From positions 1-53,125 of the forward strand of contig URDK01000006.1 of NCBI GenBank assembly GCA_900546485.1: a stretch of 53,125 nt of DNA, read 5' to 3'. Shown piece by piece: positions 40,444-49,400 of this stretch (its first letter is position 1; every line of letters begins with the position of its first letter). Source of the DNA: an uncultured Eubacteriales bacterium. GTDB taxonomy: Bacteria; Bacillota; Clostridia; Oscillospirales; Oscillospiraceae. The notes under the pieces were generated by a model that did no database searches, was not told where the DNA came from, and saw only the letters and a list, made by a program, of their open reading frames with translations. The translations under genes and the position numbers were made by a program.

Positions 40444-41062
40444 CTTCAAAAAGGAATTTCCGGAGTTCTATCTCCCGGCACGCAGCCCGCATCTCATCGA
40501 GATACCCGAGCTGCCCTATCTCGCGGTGCGCGGCAGTGGCGACCCCAACGCCGAAGGCGGGGAGTACAAGGACGCCGTGGGCATGCTCTACGCCGTGGCG
40601 TATACGATAAAGATGAGCCGCCTTTCAGGCAGCGCGCCGGAGGGTTATTTCGACTACGTCGTGCCGCCGCTCGAGGGCCTCTGGTGGACGGAGGACGGGC
40701 GGGGCGTAGACCTCACGCGCAAGGGCGATTTCCGCTGGCTCGCGCTCATCCGCCTGCCGGATTTCGTGACGCGCGATGTGTTCGAGGCCGCCGTTACCGA
40801 AGCGGAGCGGAAGAAGGGGCTCGACCTCTCGCGCGTGGAGTATATGCGCTATGCCGACGGCCTCTCGGTGCAGTGCATGCACCTCGGCCCCTATAACGCC
40901 GAGCCTGAGACTCTCGCGGCCATGGAGCGCTGCGCCTCGGAAAACGGCTGCGTCCCCGACTATGCCGGGCGCTTCCACCACGAGCTCTATCTCAGCGATC
41001 CCCGACGCTGCAAGCCGGAGCGGCTGCGTACTGTCATACGGATACCGGTGAGGAGGGCGTGA
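40430..41062 (+). CDS. GyrI-like small-molecule-binding protein
   Basis: 210 residues of the GyrI-like/SRPBCC-unrelated SOUL-type fold used to bind or hydrolyse small toxic compounds. Markers: LIEIPELPYLAVRGSGDPN near the start, EGLWWTEDGRG in the middle, VQCMHLGPYNAEPET and a C-terminal HHELYLSDPRRCKPERLRTV. In the same operon as a WYL regulator, so it may sense or buffer the same ligand. ATG within the previous gene. Confidence 0.87.
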   Translation: MAAFDFKKEFPEFYLPARSPHLIEIPELPYLAVRGSGDPNAEGGEYKDAVGMLYAVAYTIKMSRLSGSAPEGYFDYVVPPLEGLWWTEDGRGVDLTRKGDFRWLALIRLPDFVTRDVFEAAVTEAERKKGLDLSRVEYMRYADGLSVQCMHLGPYNAEPETLAAMERCASENGCVPDYAGRFHHELYLSDPRRCKPERLRTVIRIPVRRA

Positions 41063-41063
41063 G

Positions 41064-41660
41064 ATGAAGGGATTCACCCGAAAAGAGCCCATGTTTTCGC
41101 TCTGCGGCCTCAACTGTGCGCTCTGCTCCATGCACGTCGGAGGCTATTGCCCCGGCTGCGGGGGCGGAGAGGGAAACCAGAGCTGCGCCCTGGCGCGCTG
41201 CTCGCTGGAGCACGGCGGGCTCGAATTTTGTGCCGACTGCGCAGAGTACCCCTGCGCCCGCTACGAGGGCTTTGACGACGCCGACTCCTTTGTTCCACAC
41301 AGCCGCCGGAGGGCGGATCTCGAGCGTGCGAGGGAGCTGGGGCTTGATGCGTACATGTTTGAGCTGCGGGAGAAGGCGGCGCTGCTCTCCGAGCTGCTCG
41401 AGGGCTATAACGACGGCCGCCGCAAGAGCCTGTTCTGTACAGCTGCGTACCTGCTCCCGCTTCCCGACCTGCGCGAGACCCTGCAAGCCCTCCGCGCCCT
41501 GCCCGCGCAGGACGCAAAAGAGCGCGCGGCCTCCGCCGCCGGGCTGCTGCAAACCGCCGCTGCCGCGCGGGGGATCAGCTTAAAGCTGGTAAAAAGCCTA
41601 AAAGCCGAACATCTTGACAAATATACCGACAAATCTTACTATAAAGTTCGTGATTTGTGA
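41064..41660 (+). CDS. DUF3795-type cysteine-rich protein
   Basis: 198 residues. The N-terminal third holds a DUF3795-like zinc or FeS cysteine array (CGLNCALCSMH, YCPGCGGGEGN, SCALARC, FCADCAEYPCARYEGF). The rest is helical. Function unknown in the family. It starts just after the GyrI-like stop and ends 24 bases before the MobA-like gene; the four genes form one run. Confidence 0.83.
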   Translation: MKGFTRKEPMFSLCGLNCALCSMHVGGYCPGCGGGEGNQSCALARCSLEHGGLEFCADCAEYPCARYEGFDDADSFVPHSRRRADLERARELGLDAYMFELREKAALLSELLEGYNDGRRKSLFCTAAYLLPLPDLRETLQALRALPAQDAKERAASAAGLLQTAAAARGISLKLVKSLKAEHLDKYTDKSYYKVRDL

Positions 41661-41684
41661 AACACTATGTCGGGAGGCTTGCAG

Positions 41685-42644
41685 ATGAAAACTGGCGCGG
41701 TGATTTTGGCGGCCGGGGCTCCGGGTGAGATAAAAGAGGGCAAGCCTATGATGTGCGTCGGCCGCAAGCCGATGATAAGGCACATAGTGGACACCCTGAC
41801 GGAGCTGCGGCTCGCACCCATCGTGGTCGTCACCGGCTACCGCTCCGACATAATCGAGCGCTGTCTGGCCTCAACCGGGGCAACGATAGTCCGCAACCGG
41901 AAATATGCCAGCACTGACATGTTCGGCTCGCTGAAGCTCGGTATAGCGGCGCTCGCAGATAGCTGCGACAGGGCGTTTATCTTCCCCGCGGACATGCCGC
42001 TGGTGAAGCCCGAGACGCTGGGGCAGCTCATGAGCATCGCCGCCCCGCTGGTGAAGCCGAGCTGCGACGGCAGGGAGGGCCACCCCATCCTCATGTCCGG
42101 AGAGCTGTTTGAAGCCGTGGAGCGCTATTCGGGAGACGGCGGCCTGCGCGCCATGCTGGCGGGCATGGACACGGATGTGCGTGTAGTGCCGGTTGAGGAC
42201 ATGGGCGTTTTGATGGACGTCAACAGCTATGAGGAATACGAGCAGGTCCAGGCCGTGGAGGCCAGGCGCTGCGGCCGCGGCAAGCTGCACGCCGAGTGTG
42301 AGATACTGCTCTCGGTGGACGACGTGATAATGAACCGGGACACCATGCGGCTGCTGGAGATGCTGCAGTACACAGGCTCCCTCCAGCTGGCCAGCGAGCT
42401 GATGCAGGTGCCCTACACGCGCAGCTGGCGGCAAATAAAGAACATGGAACGCCAGCTGGGAGTACCGATAGTCCAAAGCGCCGCCGGAGGCGCGAGAGGC
42501 GGCGGTTCGCAGCTTACAGAGCAGGGGAGCGCCATTCTTGAAGCGTATCAGAAAATGAGCAAAGAGTGCGCGAGAATGGCAAATTGGCTGTTTAATGAGT
42601 ACTTTTCAGACAGATTTGTGGAAACATTACAAAACAAAAGCTGA
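41685..42644 (+). CDS. MobA-like nucleotidyltransferase fused to ModE-like DNA-binding domain
   Basis: 319 residues. Residues 1-190 are a MobA/MocA nucleotidyltransferase (VILAAGAPGEIKEGKPMMCV, IFPADMPLVKPET, REGHPILMSG) of the type that adds CMP or GMP to molybdopterin. Residues about 205-319 are a winged helix like ModE/LysR (RDTMRLLEMLQYTGSLQLAS, GGGSQLTEQGSAILEAYQKM). It precedes a molybdenum hydroxylase locus, so it may both mature the cofactor and control the genes. ATG at 41685 with GGAGG seven bases upstream. The canonical LAAGxSxRMG loop is altered (LAAGAPGEIKEGK). Confidence 0.87.
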   Translation: MKTGAVILAAGAPGEIKEGKPMMCVGRKPMIRHIVDTLTELRLAPIVVVTGYRSDIIERCLASTGATIVRNRKYASTDMFGSLKLGIAALADSCDRAFIFPADMPLVKPETLGQLMSIAAPLVKPSCDGREGHPILMSGELFEAVERYSGDGGLRAMLAGMDTDVRVVPVEDMGVLMDVNSYEEYEQVQAVEARRCGRGKLHAECEILLSVDDVIMNRDTMRLLEMLQYTGSLQLASELMQVPYTRSWRQIKNMERQLGVPIVQSAAGGARGGGSQLTEQGSAILEAYQKMSKECARMANWLFNEYFSDRFVETLQNKS

Positions 42645-42668
42645 AAATTTTGCACTGTTTCGTACGCG

Positions 42669-42704
42669 AAAGAGCACTGTTCGGTTTTGAACAGTGCTCT
42701 TTTT
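42669..42704 (+). terminator. terminator of the MobA-ModE gene
   Basis: Perfect 14-bp stem AAAGAGCACTGTTC/GAACAGTGCTCTTT, 6-base loop, T-run. Confidence 0.9.
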
Positions 42705-43068
42705 GCGGCTAAATTCGCCGGGCTTATTAATAAGGCAGCAAATTTCGCGTGTCCGAGTCGAAAAACGTTAATTAATTAGCTATCAATCACCTTTTTTCAA
42801 GAAATCCACCTCGGACGGGGCAGCATTGCTCATTTTAATTAATCGAATAATCTTATTAATCATAACGGTAAAACTTGCTAATATTCCCGAATGAATCAAA
42901 TTTCGCCCGTTTGGGCAGCTTGATAAATAAGCAAAACTTCTTATTGATTGACATATGATTGACAATTTGCTAAGCTTTATTCGACGTCGAAGCAGGAGCT
43001 CCTGTGAGTTCAACAGAGAATGCGCGAAGGCGCATCTTGGACAAACAGAGAGGAGGGAACCAGGCGAG
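42705..43068 (+). promoter_or_regulatory. AT-rich regulatory region of the catabolic locus
   Basis: 364 bases without a gene, far more AT-rich than its surroundings. It holds a promoter, TTGACA (42948-42953), 17 bp, TAAGCT with TGC before it, and several AT palindromes such as CTTATTAATAAG (42723-42734) and TTAATTAA repeats. These are candidate sites for the ModE-like protein upstream or a sigma-54-free activator. I do not recognise a riboswitch. Confidence 0.55.
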
Positions 43069-44166
43069 ATGGAAAGGGACAACAAAATACACTGGCTGAC
43101 GGTGTTCAAGCTGGGCGGCGCGTTTATGGCCACCTGCATAGGCTCCGGCTTTGCGACCGGGTCTGAGTGCCTTTCGTTCTTCGTCACTTACGGGATAGGT
43201 GGGGCGCTGGGGGCGCTGGCCGTATCCTTTGTCGTGTATTTTCTCTTTGCAAAGGAACTTTTCAACAAGGGACAGGACCTGGAGCCGGAGCAGTGCACCT
43301 CGCTGTTCACCTACTATTTCGGCAAGGCCGTCGGCACGCTGCTGGACTGGTTTTGCGCGATACTCGTGGGCGGCTGCTATCTGGTAATGCTCTCGGGCGC
43401 AGGGACGACGATAAATCAATACCTCGGCTGGCCGGTGGTCGCGGGCTCGGCGCTCATGGCGCTTGCGGCGGTGATTACGGTCTGGTTCGGGCTGAGGAAG
43501 CTCACGAACATCATAGGCGTCATAGGCCCGTTCATGGCGCTCTTCACGCTGGTCATCGGCATCTCGGCGCTCGGCAGGGCGGATTTCAGCAGTACGGCTG
43601 CGAACCTTGAGAGCCTGCATCTGGCCAAGGCCGCGCCGAACTGGTGGATAGCCGGGATACTCTATCCCTGCTTCTGCATGCTGACGCTGACGCCCTGCCT
43701 CCCGTCCATGGGAGCCACGGCGCCCAACAAAAAGACCACGACCGGCGCGGCGCTCTTCGGTGTCATCGCCTTCCACCTGGCGCTGGCGGTCGTGATCATG
43801 GCGATACTCGGCAACCTGGACATCATCGGCACGGCGCAGGTGCCTAACCTCGTGCTCTCGGGGCTGATGGGCAAGGCCGTGCAGACGCTGTTCGTCATCA
43901 TGATAATACTCGCCATCTACTCGACGGCGTGTCCGATGATCTGGGGCTTCTGCGGCAAGATCGTGCGCGACGAGAAGTCCGCAAAGTATAAGATCTGCAT
44001 CCTGGCGCTGACGGTGGTCGGCATGACCTGCTCGTATCTGTTCCCACTGGGAACGCTCATCAACTTCATTTACAGCATCTCGGGATATGTGGGGGCCGCG
44101 GCCTCGGTGGGGATGATAATAAGCAATATCCTGAGACGGCGCGGTACGAAAAAGATAAGCTCGTAA
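43069..44166 (+). CDS. YkvI-family membrane transporter, paralog 1
   Basis: 365 residues with about ten membrane segments; the opening GGAFMATCIGSGFATGSECL is the unwound first helix typical of APC/LeuT-fold transporters, and FLPLGTLINFIYSISGYVG-like sequence closes it. YkvI-type proteins are uncharacterised amino-acid-transporter relatives. Neighbouring racemase and oxidase genes suggest import of an amino acid or imino acid. ATG at 43069, AGGAGG 12 bases upstream. The next gene is a close paralog. Confidence 0.85.
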   Translation: MERDNKIHWLTVFKLGGAFMATCIGSGFATGSECLSFFVTYGIGGALGALAVSFVVYFLFAKELFNKGQDLEPEQCTSLFTYYFGKAVGTLLDWFCAILVGGCYLVMLSGAGTTINQYLGWPVVAGSALMALAAVITVWFGLRKLTNIIGVIGPFMALFTLVIGISALGRADFSSTAANLESLHLAKAAPNWWIAGILYPCFCMLTLTPCLPSMGATAPNKKTTTGAALFGVIAFHLALAVVIMAILGNLDIIGTAQVPNLVLSGLMGKAVQTLFVIMIILAIYSTACPMIWGFCGKIVRDEKSAKYKICILALTVVGMTCSYLFPLGTLINFIYSISGYVGAAASVGMIISNILRRRGTKKISS

Positions 44167-44200
44167 TTTTGTAAGCTTGAAAAGAAAGTGGGGATCTGAT

Positions 44201-45307
44201 TTGAAAAGCGGCAAAATCGACGTAAAGAGAGCCGTCATTCTGGGCGGCGCGTTCATGGCCACCTGCATAGGTTCCGGCTTCGCGACGGGCTCCGAGTTTC
44301 TCTCCTTCTTTGTGGCGCACGGCATAGGCGGCGCCATCGGGGCCATCGCCATTTCGCTCATCATATACTTCCTTTTTACCAAGGAGCTCTTCAACAAGGG
44401 GCAGGACCTGCCCGCTGAGTACCACAACAACATCTTGGCCTACTACTTCGGCAAGATCGGCGGCGAGATATTCGACTGGTTCTCCGCCATACTCGTCGGC
44501 GGCTGCTATCTCATCATGCTCAACGGCGCGGGCACGACGCTCAACCAGTATCTCAACTGGGACCCCCTGGTGGGCGCAGCGCTCATGGCCCTGGCCGCCA
44601 TAATCACGGTCTGGTTCGGTCTGAGGAAGGTGACGGACATAATCGGCAGCATAGGCCCCGTGATCGCGGCCTTCTCCGTTGTTATCGGCATCGTGGCGCT
44701 CTTCCGAGCGGACTTCAGCAACGTTGACGCGGCGCTCGAGACCATGAACCTCAGCAAGGCCGCGCCCAACTGGTGGCTCTGCGGCATTGCCTACCCCTGC
44801 TTCGCCATGATGACGCTGACGCCGGCCCTGCCCTCCATGGGCGCCACCGCAAACAACCGCAAGACCACCACGGCCGCCGCCGTCTTCGGCGTCATCCTGT
44901 TCCACCTCGCCATAGCGGTCATCGTCTTTGCCATCTTCGGCAACCTCGACATCGTCGGCGCGGCCGAGGTACCCAACCTGGCGCTCTCCGGTCTGCTGGG
45001 CCCCGTGGCGCAGGGCATCTTCGTTGTCATGATAATCCTCGCCATCTACACCACCGCCTGCCCTATGATGTGGGGCTTCTGCCGCAAAATCACCACCGAC
45101 GAGAAGTCGCTGAAATACCGTGTCTGCATAATCGCGCTCACCGTGCTCGGCATGATAGCCACGCACTTCTTCCGTCTGGGTGATCTCATAAACTTCATTT
45201 ACAGCATGTCCGGCTATGTCGGAGCCATCGTCCTCGTGGGCATGTTCGTGAGCAACATGATCCGCCGGAAGAAGGGTTCCGCCGTCAAGAGCGACGCCGG
45301 ACGCTGA
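44201..45307 (+). CDS. YkvI-family membrane transporter, paralog 2
   Basis: 368 residues, aligned without gaps over most of its length to the preceding gene: both share GGAFMATCIGSGFATGSE, FTKELFNKGQDL/FAKELFNKGQDL and KAAPNWW. A tandem duplication with divergence (roughly two thirds identical by eye). TTG at 44201 chosen because GTGGGGA precedes it by six bases; another TTG lies 24 bases upstream. Ends 19 bases before the racemase gene. Confidence 0.85.
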   Translation: MKSGKIDVKRAVILGGAFMATCIGSGFATGSEFLSFFVAHGIGGAIGAIAISLIIYFLFTKELFNKGQDLPAEYHNNILAYYFGKIGGEIFDWFSAILVGGCYLIMLNGAGTTLNQYLNWDPLVGAALMALAAIITVWFGLRKVTDIIGSIGPVIAAFSVVIGIVALFRADFSNVDAALETMNLSKAAPNWWLCGIAYPCFAMMTLTPALPSMGATANNRKTTTAAAVFGVILFHLAIAVIVFAIFGNLDIVGAAEVPNLALSGLLGPVAQGIFVVMIILAIYTTACPMMWGFCRKITTDEKSLKYRVCIIALTVLGMIATHFFRLGDLINFIYSMSGYVGAIVLVGMFVSNMIRRKKGSAVKSDAGR

Positions 45308-45326
45308 GCGGGAGAGAGGAGAAGCA

Positions 45327-46328
45327 ATGAAGCTCAGTAAAAGCATCTATGCCGTGGACACCCACACGATGGGCGAGCCCACCAGGGTCATCGTCGGCGG
45401 CATACCCAAGGTCGAGGGCTCGACCATGATGGAGAAGAAGGAGTACTTCCGCGAGCACTACGACGAGCTGCGCCGCGGCGTGCTCATGGAGCCCCGCGGC
45501 CACCGCGAGATGGTCGGCGCGGTCATCGTGCCGCCCTGTGCGAGCGAGGCCGACTTCGGCGTGTTCTTCATCGACGCCGGCGGCTACATAGACATGTGCG
45601 GCCACGGCAGCATCGGCGTCATAACGGCGGCCGTGGAGACGGGCATAGTCGAGGCGCGCGAGCCCGTGACCCACGTCGTGGCGGAGTGCCCCGTGGGCCT
45701 CATCCACGCGGACGTGGAGGTCGAAAACGGCAAGGCCAGGAGCGTGACCATCGTGAACGTGGACGCCTTCGTGTACCGCTCCGACGTGGAGGCCGAGGTC
45801 CCGGGTCTGGGGCATGTCAAGTTCGACATCGCCTACGGCGGCAACTTCGCCATACTGGTCCACCAGTCCTATTTCGGCGCGGACATCTGCCCGGAGAACC
45901 TGCCCGTACTCATCGAGAAGGCGACCATCCTCAACGACTGGGTCAATGAGAACATGGAGGTGCAGCACCCGCTGTTCCCCGAGGTCCACGGCGCGGCAAT
46001 GGTAGAGGTCTGGGGCCCTGCGAAGAGCCCGGACGCGGACTATCAGAACGTCGTCATCTTCGACGGCTCCGTCGACCGCTCGCCCTGCGGCGTGGGCACG
46101 AGCTGCAAGATGGCCATCCTCGTCAGCCGCGGCGAGCTCGCCATAGGCGACACCTTCACCTACGAGTCGGTCATCTGCACAAAGTTCAAGGGCGTGCCGC
46201 TGAGGAAAAGCAAGGTCGGCGACTATGACGCCATCGTGCCGCAGATAAGCGCCTCGGCATATATCACCGGCTTCAACCACCTGGTGTTCGACGACGAGGA
46301 CCCGGTCAAATACGGGTTCAGAATTTGA
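45327..46328 (+). CDS. proline racemase / 4-hydroxyproline 2-epimerase family enzyme
   Basis: 333 residues. Both catalytic cysteines are present: MCGHGSIGV (Cys about 91) and DRSPCGVGTS (Cys about 256), which points to racemase or epimerase rather than the dehydratase branch, where the first is Thr. DTHTMGEPTRVIVGG near the start is also typical. Interconverts L and D forms of proline or hydroxyproline; which one is not readable. AGAGGAGAAGCA before the ATG. Same direction as the transporters and the FAD oxidase, which could oxidise the D form. Confidence 0.92.
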   Translation: MKLSKSIYAVDTHTMGEPTRVIVGGIPKVEGSTMMEKKEYFREHYDELRRGVLMEPRGHREMVGAVIVPPCASEADFGVFFIDAGGYIDMCGHGSIGVITAAVETGIVEAREPVTHVVAECPVGLIHADVEVENGKARSVTIVNVDAFVYRSDVEAEVPGLGHVKFDIAYGGNFAILVHQSYFGADICPENLPVLIEKATILNDWVNENMEVQHPLFPEVHGAAMVEVWGPAKSPDADYQNVVIFDGSVDRSPCGVGTSCKMAILVSRGELAIGDTFTYESVICTKFKGVPLRKSKVGDYDAIVPQISASAYITGFNHLVFDDEDPVKYGFRI

Positions 46329-46339
46329 GGGGAGAAAAA

Positions 46340-47581
46340 ATGGAAAAGAAAAAAGTCAACACAAGGGCCGCAGTATGCGCCTTCTGCATAGCGGCGGCCT
46401 CCAACTTCGGTTTCTCTATCGTTTACGCCTATACCCAGTACTACGTGGGCATACAGACGGCTACGGGCTTCACCAACACGCAGCTCGGTCTGCTGCTCAC
46501 CGTGCTCGGCATAGCCTCCACCATCCTGTACCTGCCCGGCGGCTTCATAGCGGACAAGTTTGACCCGCTCAAGCTGATGACCATCGGCCTCATCGGCGCC
46601 GGCGCCGTGGGCTTCTTCATCGCCCAGTTCCCGAGCTACCCCATAATGCTCGCGCTCTACGTCATCTGGCCCGTGTTCGCCATCCTCATCGCCTGGAACC
46701 CGCAGATCAAGGTCCTGCGCCTCATCAGCGAGGACGACGAGCAGGCCAAGATCCAGACCATCCGCGCCTACGGCCGCACGCTGCCCATCCTCATCATCAG
46801 CTTCGTCGGCAGCGGTCTGCTTGCCCGTATGCAGGAGGCAGAGGCCCTTAAGTTCACCCTCTACCTCTACGGCGCCTGCGCCATCATCTGCGCCATCATC
46901 GCCGCCGTCACCTACAAGCCCGTACAGTCCCAGCTTGCCGCCGCCGGCGAGAAGAGCATCAACCTCAGGGAGTACGGCCAGGTCCTCAAGATGCCCGAAG
47001 TCTGGGCCATCGGCCTCATCGGTTTCTGCACCTACATAGCCAGCACCGGCGTGACCTATCTCCAGCCCTTCCTGGCCAGCATCTACAATCTCGACGCATC
47101 CACCTCCTCCATCTACGCCATCATCGCCAAGAACTGCGCGCTGGTCGCGGCGCCCATCATGACCTGGATCGCCACCAAGAAGAAGGTCCCCGTCACCAAG
47201 GTGCTCGGGCTGAGCCTGCTCATTGCGGCCGTCTGCTTCGTGCTCTTCATCATCTTCCCGCAGAACGCGAATCTGCTGGTGCTCGCCATCGTGCTGTACA
47301 TGGCCGCGGCCCTCTGCATCATGGCCACCTGGGCCATGCAGTTCACCCCCGTGTCCGAGGTGGGCATCCCCATGGCCGTCACCGGCAGCGCCATCGGCGT
47401 CATCTCCATGTTCAGCTTCGTGAGCGACATCTTCTACTCCACCGTCTGCGGCTTCTTCATCGACAACTACGCCCTCAACGGTTACAAGTGGATCTTCGGC
47501 ATGACCACGGTGCTGCTCATCATCGGCGCCCTCGCCGCCTTCTACATCGTCAGGAAAATCAAGGCCAAGGCCCAGGCCTGA
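46340..47581 (+). CDS. MFS transporter
   Basis: 413 residues with 12 predicted membrane helices. MFS hallmark between helices 2 and 3 (GGFIADKFDPLKLM) and a central cytoplasmic loop at about 195-215. Family members move metabolites or organic acids; the substrate is likely that of the adjacent enzymes. ATG at 46340 after GAGGGGAG, 11 bases past the racemase stop. Confidence 0.9.
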   Translation: MEKKKVNTRAAVCAFCIAAASNFGFSIVYAYTQYYVGIQTATGFTNTQLGLLLTVLGIASTILYLPGGFIADKFDPLKLMTIGLIGAGAVGFFIAQFPSYPIMLALYVIWPVFAILIAWNPQIKVLRLISEDDEQAKIQTIRAYGRTLPILIISFVGSGLLARMQEAEALKFTLYLYGACAIICAIIAAVTYKPVQSQLAAAGEKSINLREYGQVLKMPEVWAIGLIGFCTYIASTGVTYLQPFLASIYNLDASTSSIYAIIAKNCALVAAPIMTWIATKKKVPVTKVLGLSLLIAAVCFVLFIIFPQNANLLVLAIVLYMAAALCIMATWAMQFTPVSEVGIPMAVTGSAIGVISMFSFVSDIFYSTVCGFFIDNYALNGYKWIFGMTTVLLIIGALAAFYIVRKIKAKAQA

Positions 47582-47592
47582 CGCCAAATCAC

Positions 47593-47625
47593 GTCCCCGC
47601 GGACCCGAAAGGGCCCGCGGGGGGA
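47593..47625 (+). terminator. hairpin after the MFS gene
   Basis: CCCCGCGG/CCGCGGGG stem extended by CCC/GGG around a GAAA tetraloop, one C-A gap. No T-run, so termination is not certain; it may be a processing or stabilising hairpin. Confidence 0.55.
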
Positions 47626-47763
47626 CAGCAGACACAGCTTTCTTTGACAGCTCTTGGGGAAAGACTGTGAATAATTTTCGGCTATTTATAGCAAAAACTG
47701 ATATTTAATCCGACATTGATAAGAAATTGCTAATTAATTCTCGGGAAAGGCAGGGAAAAAAGC

Positions 47764-47928
47764 ATGGAGAACGCAAAGGAAAGCAAGGCACAAGTCGATT
47801 ACGGCAAGCGCATAACCGACGACTACGAATGCAAAAAGGACTGCAGAAACTGTCCCTTTCCCGGAGCGAAATGCTACCAAACGAAGTATGACCACTATAA
47901 CACCGGTCTGCTAATACACAAACAGTGA
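47764..47928 (+). CDS. 54-residue cysteine-rich peptide
   Basis: Starts MENAKESKAQVDYGKRITDD and contains CKKDCRNCPFPGAKC (C-x3-C-x2-C-x6-C), then ends LLIHKQ. Four closely spaced cysteines suggest a small metal or FeS site. AGGGAAAAAAGC precedes the ATG. It ends 10 bases before the FAD subunit gene of the molybdenum hydroxylase and is probably its operon partner. Not a family I can name. Confidence 0.7.
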   Translation: MENAKESKAQVDYGKRITDDYECKKDCRNCPFPGAKCYQTKYDHYNTGLLIHKQ

Positions 47929-47938
47929 GGAAGTTAAT

Positions 47939-48814
47939 ATGGAATCCAAGATTTTGAACGATTTTTGCTTCCATAAGCCCAAGACCCTGGACGAGGCGCT
48001 TGTGCTCATCGACAAGTACCAGGAAAACGGACTGCTCATGGAAGGCGGCTCGGAGGTAATTCCGAACATGAAGGCCCTGGTCGTGACGCCGGACCACATC
48101 ATCTCCCTCAAGCACATCCCCGAGTTCCTCTATCTGCGCTACACGCCGGGCGAGGGACTGCACATCGGACCGAGCACTACGCTGACCAAGATAGAGTACA
48201 ACCCCGACGTGCAGAGGGTCTACCCCTCGCTCTATCAGGGCATCCACGGCATGTCGAACACGGCAATACACAACATCAGCACCGTGACGGGCAACATCTG
48301 CTACGCGGTGCCCTCGGCGGACACGGCGGCCCCGCTGCTGACGCTGGAGGCGGTGCTCTCCGTCAAGTCCGTGGACGGCGAGCGCAAGGTGCCCATCGGC
48401 GAGCTCTTTGCCGGCGTGCGCCGCACCACGCTCAAGAAGAACGAGATAGTCACCGACATCTTCGTCCCGGAGCCGGACCCGAAGGCGGTCATGGCCTACT
48501 ACAAGAACCCCTGCCGCAAGGCGCTGGACCTCGCGATAGCGGGCGTCGCCACCTACGTCGTCATGGACGGGGACGTCTGCAGCGACGTGCGCATAGCGAT
48601 GAGCGCCGTGGCCGTGGTGCCGAAGCGCGCCTTTGAGGCCGAGGCCATGCTCAAGGGCAAGGTGCTCACCGAGGAGCTCATAAACGCTGCCGCCGAGCAC
48701 GCCGCGCTGCACGAGTGCTCGCCCATCAGCGACATCCGCGCCTCCGCCGACTACCGCAGGGAGCTCGTGCGCCTCTCCGTGCGCGACGGGGTCATGCTCG
48801 CACTAAAGAAGTAA
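47939..48814 (+). CDS. molybdenum hydroxylase FAD-binding subunit
   Basis: 291 residues, medium subunit of the xanthine dehydrogenase family. FAD-binding loops LLMEGGSEVIPNMK (about 32-45) and STVTGNICYAVPSADTAAPL (about 112-131), the latter a variant of the usual T-x-GGN. The C-terminal CODH_FAD_C domain follows (KALDLAIAGVATYVVM). Passes electrons between the FeS subunit and the acceptor. GGAAGTTAAT before the ATG; 12 bases to the next gene. Confidence 0.92.
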   Translation: MESKILNDFCFHKPKTLDEALVLIDKYQENGLLMEGGSEVIPNMKALVVTPDHIISLKHIPEFLYLRYTPGEGLHIGPSTTLTKIEYNPDVQRVYPSLYQGIHGMSNTAIHNISTVTGNICYAVPSADTAAPLLTLEAVLSVKSVDGERKVPIGELFAGVRRTTLKKNEIVTDIFVPEPDPKAVMAYYKNPCRKALDLAIAGVATYVVMDGDVCSDVRIAMSAVAVVPKRAFEAEAMLKGKVLTEELINAAAEHAALHECSPISDIRASADYRRELVRLSVRDGVMLALKK

Positions 48815-48826
48815 GGAGAACAAGCC

Positions 48827-49399
48827 ATGACTGAGATAGTAACACTGCATGTAAACGGCACGGACTACACCCTGGCCCTGGACACCAGGACCACGCTGCT
48901 GGACGCGCTGCGCGACCATCTGGGCCTCAAGGGCGTCAAGAAGGGCTGCGACGAGGGCGAGTGCGGCGCCTGCACCGTGCTCATGGACGGCAACGCCGTC
49001 GTCTCCTGCACCTACCTCGCAGTGGACGCCGAGGGCCACGACATAATCACCATCGAGGGCCTAGCCAAGGACGGCGTGCTGCACCCGATGCAGAGGGCCT
49101 TTGTGGAGTGCTTTGCGGTACAGTGCGGCTTCTGCACGCCGGGTATGATCCTGGCCGCGGTGGCGCTGCTCAACCACAACCCGGACCCCACCGAGGACGA
49201 GATACGCGACGTGCTGCGCGGCAACATCTGCCGCTGCACCGGCTACACAAAGATAATCGACGCCGTCATGCAGGCCAAGAAGATGATAAACGGCGGCAAG
49301 ACCGGCGTGAGAGAGCACAAAAACGAAGACGATCCCTACGTCCACGTGGACATGGCCGCCTGCGGCGGGAGCGCCGAGAACAGCAAGGAGGCAAACTGA
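48827..49399 (+). CDS. molybdenum hydroxylase 2Fe-2S subunit
   Basis: 190 residues. Plant-type cluster CDEGECGACTV with the fourth Cys in VVSCTYL, then the second cluster CGFCTPGM and CRCTGYTKII. The usual domain ends near 155; a C-terminal tail of about 30 residues (EHKNEDDPYVHVDMAACGGS) is extra. One base separates it from the catalytic subunit. Electron relay to the FAD subunit. Confidence 0.95.
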   Translation: MTEIVTLHVNGTDYTLALDTRTTLLDALRDHLGLKGVKKGCDEGECGACTVLMDGNAVVSCTYLAVDAEGHDIITIEGLAKDGVLHPMQRAFVECFAVQCGFCTPGMILAAVALLNHNPDPTEDEIRDVLRGNICRCTGYTKIIDAVMQAKKMINGGKTGVREHKNEDDPYVHVDMAACGGSAENSKEAN

Positions 49400-49400
49400 C

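Noticed and set aside
42705..43068. Riboswitch (purine, molybdenum cofactor or similar) upstream of the transporters
   Set aside because: I could not find a conserved riboswitch core; the region has promoter-like and palindromic features only.
42783..43187. Minus-strand open frame in the regulatory region before the transporters
   Set aside because: Its composition is odd, and part of it is antisense to the transporter start. It has no ribosome binding site and no recognisable domain.
44066..47635. Two long minus-strand frames opposite the second transporter, racemase and MFS genes
   Set aside because: Shadows in GC-rich coding DNA; no start signals or domains.
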